Below are positions 1 to 5,125 of a stretch of 5,125 nucleotides of DNA, piece after piece; the first letter of the stretch is position 1; each line of letters begins with the position of its first letter. The notes beneath the pieces are model-generated. The model was not told the DNA's origin. It searched no databases and saw only the letters and a list, made by a program, of their open reading frames with translations. The DNA is from Porticoccaceae bacterium. GTDB lineage: Bacteria > Pseudomonadota > Gammaproteobacteria > Pseudomonadales > Porticoccaceae. The stretch covers positions 1-5,125 of the forward strand of contig NZXB01000093.1 in assembly GCA_002701765.1 (NCBI GenBank), written 5' to 3'. Both the position numbers and the translations under genes were made by a program.

Positions 1-1092
1 GATCTGCATGGTCGAGGGACGACCGACAGTGCCGAGGCGCCTTACCGTCATCCCACATGGACCTACACCGACGAGCAACTTTTCGAAATCGAGAAGGAGA
101 GAATATTTTTCAAAGAACCACTGTTAGTTGGTTTCAGTTGTGAGATGGCAAATCCCGGCGACTGTTTTATGTTCCAGGATCTTGAAGACATAAACGTGTT
201 GATGATTCGGGATTCCGAAGGTAAAGCACATGCCTTGTTGAACTCAAGCCTTGAAGCCGGTCACGTTTCCGCAGGTGACCTCAACAAATGTGGTGAGAAC
301 ATCCAACATCTCCCCTGCGAAGAAAAATATGGGATGCTCTACATCTGTCTTGACAAAGCTTCCGAGCTAAATATAGATAAACACCTCGCAGACCTCACGC
401 CCTGGTTCCAACAATGGGACCTTGCCGACACACAGCTTATAGGAGAGCATGTCTGGGACTTGAAGAGCAACTGGAAATTAGCACTTGATACGTTCTGTGA
501 AGGTTATCACTTTGACATCCTCCACAAAGACTCGGTAGGTGATTTTAGCTTGGGGAATATTTCTCAATACAAGCGCTTCGGTAGCCCGCAACGGCATCAT
601 CGCATGACTTTCCCCAACAAACCAATGCTCGACTTGCGCGGAACCGACGATAAAGATTGGGGAATGGAGATTCAAACTCATTTTCAGTTGGTGCATTTCA
701 TCTACCCCAATGTAAGCCTCTTGATCTCTCCGACCGCTGTTGAATTTTTTGTTCTCTATCCCGGGAAAAAAGTGGGCGAACATATTACTCGCTATCGGTC
801 ATACTGGCGCGGCGACATAAATAGGGCAAGCTGGTCTGGGGGAGGCGCCAAAGAAAACTTTGACTTTATAGTCTATGTTGTTGATAAGGAGGACTATTGG
901 GTGAGTGCAAATGTCCAAAAAAGTCTTAACGCCAATCGAAGAAAGTTCTCTACTTTTGGAAAGAATGAGCCGTCACTGATAAACATGCATAGGAATTTTC
1001 TGTCGGCAGTGGGACTTGATCCAGATATAAAGGAAGCCCCCGACTGGGAGGATCTGACAGGTGACAAAAAAACTGGCTCTGTGGCAGCCTAA
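1..1092 (+). CDS. Ring-hydroxylating oxygenase alpha-subunit homologue lacking Rieske ligands (5' partial)
   Basis: This resembles the catalytic alpha subunit of Rieske non-heme iron oxygenases, cytosolic enzymes that hydroxylate or demethylate organic substrates with O2. Its 5' end is cut off: the frame is open from base 1, and family-like sequence (GRGTTD, APYRHP, then YTDEQLFEIEKERIF at codons 22-36) precedes the ATG at 145, so that ATG is not the start. 363 codons are visible. The catalytic domain is intact. NWKLALDTFCEGYHFDILH (codons 157-175) gives iron ligands H170 and H175, with E167 at the bridging acidic position; EDYWVSANVQ gives the third ligand, D298; FGKNEP follows at 319-324. 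The Rieske domain is abnormal: neither the CxH nor the CxxH motif is present (see 241-318). The C terminus is complete, ending at TAA 1090-1092. Family membership is secure. Reaction and substrate are unknown, and ordinary self-contained oxygenase activity is unlikely. Confidence 0.9.
   Translation, partial: DLHGRGTTDSAEAPYRHPTWTYTDEQLFEIEKERIFFKEPLLVGFSCEMANPGDCFMFQDLEDINVLMIRDSEGKAHALLNSSLEAGHVSAGDLNKCGENIQHLPCEEKYGMLYICLDKASELNIDKHLADLTPWFQQWDLADTQLIGEHVWDLKSNWKLALDTFCEGYHFDILHKDSVGDFSLGNISQYKRFGSPQRHHRMTFPNKPMLDLRGTDDKDWGMEIQTHFQLVHFIYPNVSLLISPTAVEFFVLYPGKKVGEHITRYRSYWRGDINRASWSGGGAKENFDFIVYVVDKEDYWVSANVQKSLNANRRKFSTFGKNEPSLINMHRNFLSAVGLDPDIKEAPDWEDLTGDKKTGSVAA
241..318 (+). other. Degenerate, internally deleted Rieske cluster region
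   Basis: In ordinary family members the segment reads roughly NxCxHRG, then about 17 residues later CPYHGW, then a 25-30 residue stretch leading to a 'L..LPxEExxG' strand. Here codons 81-87 read NSSLEAG, so the first cluster Cys and His positions are Ser83 and Glu85. The protein then passes within about 20 residues to LPCEEKYG (codons 104-111). The CPYHGW segment is missing altogether, a shortfall of about 35 residues by my recollection of the family. Cys97, Cys106 and His88/His103 are present but do not form a CxH...CxxH pattern. The frame is uninterrupted on both sides, so this is a clean in-frame loss and not a visible frameshift. The alignment was made by eye. Confidence 0.8.
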
Positions 1093-1150
1093 TGAGTTTT
1101 AAGTCATCTATAGAACAAGATAAATTGATACTAAATGCGATTTTATAAAA

Positions 1151-1155
1151 AGGAG
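1151..1155 (+). promoter_or_regulatory. Shine-Dalgarno site of the E1 alpha gene
   Basis: AGGAG lies five bases upstream of the ATG at 1161 and fixes that start. It closes a 68-base AT-rich gap (1093-1160), the only real intergenic space in the window. No hairpin terminator is visible in this gap, and no -35/-10 pair with normal spacing, so read-through from the oxygenase gene is plausible. An undetected promoter here cannot be excluded. Confidence 0.75.
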
Positions 1156-1160
1156 TCACT

Positions 1161-2129
1161 ATGGCGCTTCAAGAAAAAGACTTGCTGAGAGCTTATCGGC
1201 TAATGTCCACCATTCGGCAATTTGAGTCGCGTGTGGATACCGAGTTTCAACAGGGAAATATTCCAGGATTTGTGCATGACTATAGCGGTCAAGAGGCTGT
1301 TGCTACCGGCGCATGCATGCATCTAACTAAAGATGATTATGTGGGCAGCACCCATAGAGGTCATGGACATTGCATCGCCAAAGGTTGTGATATTAAAGGT
1401 ATGATGGCCGAAATCATGGGGCGATCTACAGGACTCTGTCGCGGCAAAGGCGGCTCGATGCACATTGCAGATATCAACCAAGGTATGCTTGGAGCAAACG
1501 CGATCGTTGGCGGTGCTCCGCCCCTTGCCATAGGGGCGGCCCTCAGCGCGAAAACTCTTGGCACACAAAACGTTTCTCTCAGTTTCACAGGGGACGGCGG
1601 CTCAAATCAAGGGACAGTCTTTGAATCTATGAACCTCGCAGTTGTCCTTCAGCTTCCAACCATATTCATGTTTGAAAACAATGGTTATGGAGAACACACA
1701 GCTGCCAAATACGCGGTGGGCAGCGGAGATATTGCCGGTCGAGCAGCAGGTTTTGGGATGCCAGCAAAACGAGTAGATGGCCTCGATTTTTTTGCCGTGT
1801 ATGATGCTGTCGGCGAGGCGGTTGAACGAGCTCGTTCAGGTGGCGGTCCGAGCGCCATTGAAGCAAGTGCAGTCCGTTTTGGTGGGCATTTCATCGGTGA
1901 TCCTCAGTTGTACCGCGGTGAAGGGGAGCATGAAAGAAATCGACGCGACAATGATTGCATCAAGATCTTTTCAAAAAAAGTCATTTCTGAAAAGATGCTG
2001 AAGAAAAGCCAATTAAACTCAGTTGACAAGGAAATTTCGCAACTGATCGATGCCGCTGTAGAGGAAGGACTGTCTGCTCCTTGGCCTTCAGCAGACGAAT
2101 TATTAACAGACGTCTACAGTAACTACTGA
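1161..2129 (+). CDS. acoA: Acetoin/2-oxoacid dehydrogenase E1 component, alpha subunit
   Basis: This is the alpha subunit of the thiamine-diphosphate-dependent E1, which cleaves acetoin or decarboxylates a 2-oxoacid and passes the acyl unit to lipoyl-E2. It is 322 residues, close to the roughly 325 usual for AcoA. The ThDP/Mg2+ motif starts at GDG (144-146) and ends at ENN (172-174). The segment STHRGHGHCIAKG (63-75) contains the active-site-region His residues. GGSMHIADINQGMLGAN (97-113) is strongly AcoA-like. GHFIGDPQLYR (242-252) matches the GHFEGDxQxYR region of acetoin-type E1 alpha. It starts at an ATG behind a good AGGAG and is followed after 14 bases by the beta subunit gene. The fold and complex membership are certain. 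The acetoin assignment rests on remembered similarity; pyruvate or another small oxo substrate remains possible. Confidence 0.9.
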   Translation: MALQEKDLLRAYRLMSTIRQFESRVDTEFQQGNIPGFVHDYSGQEAVATGACMHLTKDDYVGSTHRGHGHCIAKGCDIKGMMAEIMGRSTGLCRGKGGSMHIADINQGMLGANAIVGGAPPLAIGAALSAKTLGTQNVSLSFTGDGGSNQGTVFESMNLAVVLQLPTIFMFENNGYGEHTAAKYAVGSGDIAGRAAGFGMPAKRVDGLDFFAVYDAVGEAVERARSGGGPSAIEASAVRFGGHFIGDPQLYRGEGEHERNRRDNDCIKIFSKKVISEKMLKKSQLNSVDKEISQLIDAAVEEGLSAPWPSADELLTDVYSNY

Positions 2130-2143
2130 TCTGAGGAAACACT

Positions 2144-3151
2144 ATGCCAATTAAAAGTATAAGACAAGCCATCAACGAAACTCTGAAAAACGAGATGCGT
2201 CGCGATTCAACGATCGTTGTAATAGGTGAAGATGTGGCCGGTGGAGCTGGGTCAGATGGTATTGATGATGCGGCAGGCGGAGTATTCGGAGTGACCAAAG
2301 GTCTAGTGGGAGAATTCGGCCGAGAGCGAGTAATTGATACGCCAATCACGGAAGCTGGATTCATTGGGATGGCTGCGGGTGCCGCATGCACAGGGCTTAG
2401 GCCAGTGGTAGAACTAATGTTCGTTGACTTCATTGGTGTCTGCTTTGACCAAGTCTTCAATCAGACAGCCAAATTTCGTTACATGTTTGGAGGAAAGAGC
2501 GAGACGCCTCTTGTTATAAGATCAATGGTCGGTGCAGGTATTGGAGCAGCCGCTCAGCACTCACATATGCTACATCCGCTTCTAGCTAGCGTTCCGGGTC
2601 TTAAGGTGGCATTACCGAGTAATGCCTATGATGCAAAAGGCCTCTTACTCACTGCGATTCGGGATAATGATCCCGTTATTTTCCTTGAGCATAAGCTCCT
2701 ATACGACATGAAATGTGAAGTTCCTGATGAAGATTATCTGATTCCTTTTGGACAAGCAGCATTTACTCGCGAGGGAGACGATATCACCCTTGTTTCGATG
2801 TCCAACATGGTACTCAACTGCAACCAAGTGGCGGATAATCTGGCAAAGGATGGAATAAACGCCGATGTCATTGACCTCCGAACTGTCTCGCCAATTGATG
2901 AGGGTGCTGTTCTCGAAAGTGTGGAAGTGAGCGGCCGGCTGGTCATAGTGGATGAGGCGAGCGAGCGTTGCAGTATGGCATCTGAAATTTCCAGCATCGT
3001 TGCAGAAAAAGCCTTTGGAAGCCTAAGAGCACCTATCGCTAAGGTGACTGCGCCTCATACACCGGTACCTTTCACGCCAACCTTGGAAAAACTGTATGTG
3101 CCAAGCGTTGAGCGCATTGAGCAAGCAGCTCGCATGACCTTGGAGGCCTAA
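2144..3151 (+). CDS. acoB: Acetoin/2-oxoacid dehydrogenase E1 component, beta subunit
   Basis: This is the beta subunit that completes the E1 heterotetramer (alpha2beta2) and supplies the other half of the thiamine diphosphate site. It is 335 residues, in line with AcoB. VIGEDVAGGAG (26-36) is the N-terminal motif. DTPITEAGF (65-73) contains Glu70, equivalent to the glutamate that activates the cofactor. LMFVDFIGVCFDQ and KFRYMFGG (about 91-117) are very like AcoB. AAQHSHMLHP (136-145) holds the conserved active-site His139. The C-terminal transketolase domain follows, with LRTVSPID and a VTAPHTPVPF segment typical of E1 beta. GAGG (2133-2136) precedes the ATG by seven bases. The stop is only two bases before the E2 start, so translation of the two is probably coupled. 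Acetoin is the favoured substrate but is not proven by sequence. Confidence 0.92.
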   Translation: MPIKSIRQAINETLKNEMRRDSTIVVIGEDVAGGAGSDGIDDAAGGVFGVTKGLVGEFGRERVIDTPITEAGFIGMAAGAACTGLRPVVELMFVDFIGVCFDQVFNQTAKFRYMFGGKSETPLVIRSMVGAGIGAAAQHSHMLHPLLASVPGLKVALPSNAYDAKGLLLTAIRDNDPVIFLEHKLLYDMKCEVPDEDYLIPFGQAAFTREGDDITLVSMSNMVLNCNQVADNLAKDGINADVIDLRTVSPIDEGAVLESVEVSGRLVIVDEASERCSMASEISSIVAEKAFGSLRAPIAKVTAPHTPVPFTPTLEKLYVPSVERIEQAARMTLEA

Positions 3152-3153
3152 TC

Positions 3154-4701
3154 ATGAGTGATTCACTCGTCGCGGTCGTTATGCCTAAATGGGGTCTCGA
3201 GATGGTCGAGGGAACAATTACCGAATGGCTCGTAAAGGTTGGTGATTCTATTTCTTTTGAGCAAAACCTTGTCGACATTGAGACCAGCAAAATAGTCAAC
3301 ACTCTCACATCTCATCAATCGGGGACATTAGTTCGCATTCTTGCACAAGAAGGAGAACTTTTAGATGTTGGTGCCCCCATAGCCATCATCGCTGTAAACG
3401 AAACGACTGAATCTGAGGTGGACAAATTCGTGGCCGAGATTAATGTTGGTGTCGTGTCTGTGGCCACAACACATTCAGAAAAGCCCTCAAGCGGGGAAGG
3501 CATTTCTGACCAAATCTCAAGCGCAAACTCCGATTCTTCTGTAGATGTGTCGCCTGCAGAAATAGATGACAAAATTGATTTCGTCATTCCAAAAAGCCTT
3601 CTGGGTTATGATGATACTGATGCCACTTCTGCAACGCCAATAGCTCTCCGTCTGGCCAAGCAACATAACGTAGCTATCGACTCCATCGCAGCGACTGGAC
3701 GTCATGAGCGCGTCACATTGGATGACATACGAACCGCTGTCATTGCGGCAGGTGGGCGATTTAGAATAGCCCAAAAGGCAAGCTACAAATCCTCGCCGGA
3801 TGGATGTGCAGCTGATGACAGTGATGTGCCGGCTACCCCTATTGCGAGGCGACTAGCGAAAAAACTAGGGGTCAGTCTGAATGACTGCCGGCGCACAGGA
3901 CGTCATCAGAGAGTAAGCAAAGCTGATGTTGAATTAGCCGCATTCAAGCTGCGCCCCACGCCCGACCTGCCGGCTCCGGCTCCGGCTGAGGAGGCGCCAG
4001 AGGTCAAGGAAGAGGCCCCTCTAAAAGCAAAGCCCCTTACGGGAATGCGACGCACTATCGCCAAGCGCTTGCAAGCGTCAAAACTTGAAGCGCCACACTT
4101 TCGTGCCTGTATCGACGTAGAACTGGATGCGCTTCTGTCGCTGAGAAAGCAACTCAATGACTCGCGAACTGATGCAAACATTTCCATTAATGATTGTCTC
4201 ATTAAAGCGACAGCGATGGCACTTTCTGCAACACCGAAAGTCAATATTCAGTTTGATGGCAAGAATGTAACCTCAATGCCTCACGCCGATATTGCCGTTG
4301 CTGTGGCCTTGGAGGACGGTCTGATAACGCCGATTGTCACCAAGGCGGAGACCAAAGGGTTAGTAGAAATCTCAAATGAAATGCGCGACCTCGCCACGCG
4401 AGCAAAGATCGGAAAATTAAAGCCAGCAGAGTTTCAGGGAGGTAGCTTCAGCATATCTAACCTCGGTATGTTCGGTGTTAGTCAGTTCGATGCCATCATC
4501 AACCCTCCTCAAGCGGCTATTTTAGCAGTCGGCGCAAGCGAGAAAAAGCTTTTGCCAGAGGGCAATAATGACGTGCGACAGGCGACTGTCTTAGCCCTAA
4601 CACTGTCTAGTGACCATCGTGTAATAGATGGTGCAATCGCCGCTAAATTTTTGCAGACTTTGAAAAAATTTATTGATCAGCCTGCAACGATGTTGGGTTA
4701 A
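3154..4701 (+). CDS. acoC: Dihydrolipoamide acyltransferase (E2) with two peripheral subunit-binding domains
   Basis: This is the core E2, which accepts the acyl group on a swinging lipoyl arm and transfers it to CoA. It is 515 residues. The lipoyl domain (about 5-80) begins MPKWGLEMVEGTI, as in acetoin-type E2s, with lipoylated Lys46 in IETSKI. An acidic, Ser-rich linker runs from 81 to 159. Two subunit-binding domains follow, at 160-196 and 227-263; each starts ATPIAxRLAK and carries TGRHxRV. A Pro/Ala/Glu linker (about 266-295) leads to the catalytic domain (about 296-515), with GMRRTIAKRL, SFSISNLGMFGV and the active-site motif SDHRVIDG (His488, Asp492). One subunit-binding domain is the norm, so the duplication explains part of the extra length. 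TGGAGG at 3141-3146, within the end of the E1 beta gene, is the ribosome site. The transferase domain is the classical 2-oxoacid dehydrogenase type, not the alpha/beta-hydrolase type reported for some Pseudomonas/Ralstonia-type AcoC. Confidence 0.93.
   Translation: MSDSLVAVVMPKWGLEMVEGTITEWLVKVGDSISFEQNLVDIETSKIVNTLTSHQSGTLVRILAQEGELLDVGAPIAIIAVNETTESEVDKFVAEINVGVVSVATTHSEKPSSGEGISDQISSANSDSSVDVSPAEIDDKIDFVIPKSLLGYDDTDATSATPIALRLAKQHNVAIDSIAATGRHERVTLDDIRTAVIAAGGRFRIAQKASYKSSPDGCAADDSDVPATPIARRLAKKLGVSLNDCRRTGRHQRVSKADVELAAFKLRPTPDLPAPAPAEEAPEVKEEAPLKAKPLTGMRRTIAKRLQASKLEAPHFRACIDVELDALLSLRKQLNDSRTDANISINDCLIKATAMALSATPKVNIQFDGKNVTSMPHADIAVAVALEDGLITPIVTKAETKGLVEISNEMRDLATRAKIGKLKPAEFQGGSFSISNLGMFGVSQFDAIINPPQAAILAVGASEKKLLPEGNNDVRQATVLALTLSSDHRVIDGAIAAKFLQTLKKFIDQPATMLG
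3631..3741 (+). repeat. First E3/E1-binding domain of E2 (copy 1 of tandem pair)
   Basis: This encodes residues 160-196, a complete peripheral subunit-binding domain: ATPIALRLAKQHNV, then ATGRHERVTLDDI. By hand count it matches copy 2 at 18 of 37 positions without gaps. In the usual family loop (GTGxxGRI) a glycine precedes the Arg; here that position is Glu. At the DNA level the two copies have diverged, sharing only short runs such as GGACGTCAT, so the duplication is not recent. Confidence 0.85.
3832..3942 (+). repeat. Second E3/E1-binding domain of E2 (copy 2 of tandem pair)
   Basis: This encodes residues 227-263: ATPIARRLAKKLGV, then RTGRHQRVSKADV. It is closer to the textbook domain than copy 1 in its basic first helix (RRLAKKLG), the charge pattern expected to contact E1 or E3. 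A 30-residue linker (197-226) separates the copies. It shares with copy 1 the uncommon TGRHxRV loop. Confidence 0.87.
3970..3987 (+). repeat. Three tandem CCGGCT hexamers encoding Pro-Ala linker
   Basis: Three perfect in-frame CCGGCT units encode Pro-Ala-Pro-Ala-Pro-Ala (residues 273-278) at the start of the flexible linker between the second subunit-binding domain and the catalytic core. Pro/Ala linkers of this kind are characteristic of E2 chains. The exact hexamer repeat could vary in copy number by slippage without breaking the frame. Confidence 0.85.
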
Positions 4702-4709
4702 CGCTAACA

Positions 4710-5125
4710 ATGCCTGAAAACTTTGATTTAGCGGTGATTGGCGGAGGCCCTGGCGGTTATGTAGCAGCTATTAGGGCTTCTCAACTGGGCTTTAAAGTAG
4801 CTCTAGTTGAGAAAGAACATCTTGGGGGCGTATGCCTAAACTGGGGCTGTATTCCCACAAAAGCACTTCTGAAAGGCGCAGAAGTAGCACACACCCTAGA
4901 TACTATGGAAAGCTGGGGCTTCACTGCAGACAATTTATCCTTTGATATCAAAAAATTGGTTGGGTACAGCCGTGCAGCGGCCAGTAAGCTCAGTGGAGGT
5001 ATCGAATATCTACTGCGCAAAAACCGAGTTACAGTTTTCATTGGTTCAGCGACGCTGACAGGAAAATGTAAATTACAAGTCACCACGGAAAATAAACTGA
5101 TCGCGATTAATGCGATGCATGTCAT
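4710..5125 (+). CDS. lpdA: Dihydrolipoamide dehydrogenase (E3), 3' partial
   Basis: This is the FAD-dependent disulfide oxidoreductase that reoxidises dihydrolipoyl-E2 and reduces NAD+. The first 138 complete codons are visible; the frame runs off the window end without a stop. The N terminus has the FAD-binding dinucleotide fold motif GGGPGGYVAAIRASQLG (11-27), the acidic Glu34 ending the second strand (VALVEKE), and the redox-active disulfide in GGVCLNWGCIPTKALL (39-54; Cys42 and Cys47). The LNWGC variant is one I associate with alphaproteobacterial E3s. The ATG lies eight bases after the E2 stop. No clear Shine-Dalgarno sequence precedes it, so it probably depends on coupling to E2 translation. 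An E3 directly downstream suggests a complex-dedicated copy, as AcoL is in acoABCL operons. The NAD-binding and dimerisation domains lie outside the window. Confidence 0.93.
   Translation, partial: MPENFDLAVIGGGPGGYVAAIRASQLGFKVALVEKEHLGGVCLNWGCIPTKALLKGAEVAHTLDTMESWGFTADNLSFDIKKLVGYSRAAASKLSGGIEYLLRKNRVTVFIGSATLTGKCKLQVTTENKLIAINAMHV

Noticed and set aside
241..318. Rieske loss explained by a frameshift or pseudogene
   Set aside because: The frame is continuous, with family-like sequence before and after, no stop codons, and an intact iron triad downstream. A clean in-frame deletion fits better, although an assembly deletion cannot be fully excluded.
886..911. Strong internal AAGGAGG followed by GTG (901) and ATG (911), suggesting an internal gene start
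   Set aside because: The bases encode the conserved D-K-E-D iron-ligand region of the oxygenase, and the ATG frame closes after about 22 codons. It is most likely chance.
145..1092. Taking the ATG at 145 as the start of the oxygenase gene
   Set aside because: The frame is open back to base 1 and the 48 upstream codons read as the normal N terminus of the family (GRGTTD, APYRHP, YTDEQLFEIEKERIF). There is also no Shine-Dalgarno sequence at the expected spacing before 145. The gene is 5'-truncated by the window.
1104..1147. Possible promoter in the AT-rich gap (TTGATA 1125-1130, TTTATA 1142-1147)
   Set aside because: The spacing between the two hexamers is only 11 bases, well short of about 17, and other pairings have poor -35 elements. 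It cannot be called from sequence alone.
1981..2460. 159-residue open frame on the minus strand
   Set aside because: It lies antisense across the end of E1 alpha and the start of E1 beta, is low-complexity (Ser/Pro/Thr rich), and has no recognisable domain; it is a shadow of strongly conserved genes.
4781..5125. 114-residue open frame on the minus strand
   Set aside because: It is antisense to the unmistakable FAD-binding domain of E3 and has no family resemblance of its own.

Overview
The window is a compact, single-strand (+) bacterial gene block. A 5'-truncated gene for a ring-hydroxylating-oxygenase-type alpha subunit comes first. It is followed by four genes for a complete 2-oxoacid/acetoin dehydrogenase-type multienzyme complex: E1 alpha, E1 beta, E2 and a 3'-truncated E3. 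Nearly every base is coding, and the longest gene-free stretch is 68 bases (1093-1160). I see no tRNA, rRNA, mobile element, CRISPR array or convincing terminator.

The organism is most likely a proteobacterium. Codon use is balanced with mid-range GC, the start sites have Shine-Dalgarno sequences, and the E3 carries a redox motif (VCLNWGCIPTK) of the kind I associate with alphaproteobacterial dihydrolipoamide dehydrogenases. A marine or other environmental alpha- or gammaproteobacterium would fit, but this is inference.

Layout: 1-1092, oxygenase alpha-subunit homologue whose reading frame is open from base 1, so its true start lies outside the window; 1161-2129, E1 alpha (AcoA-like); 2144-3151, E1 beta (AcoB-like); 3154-4701, E2 acyltransferase (one lipoyl domain, TWO peripheral subunit-binding domains, one catalytic domain); 4710-5125, start of E3. 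The order matches the acoABCL arrangement of acetoin dehydrogenase operons. Gaps of 14, 2 and 8 bases between the four genes argue for one transcript. E1 would decarboxylate or cleave a small oxo substrate using thiamine diphosphate, E2 would carry the acyl group on lipoyl-lysine 46 to CoA, and E3 would reoxidise the lipoamide with NAD+.

Two features stand out. First, the oxygenase homologue has lost all four ligands of the Rieske [2Fe-2S] cluster through two substitutions and an internal deletion of about 35 residues, yet it keeps every ligand of the catalytic mononuclear iron. It looks like a selected 'Rieske-less' oxygenase that must get electrons from a partner or do something else. Second, the E2 has tandem subunit-binding domains that share an unusual TGRHxRV loop, an apparent internal duplication. 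The pairing of this oxygenase with an acetoin-type dehydrogenase suggests a short catabolic pathway, but its substrate cannot be read from the sequence.
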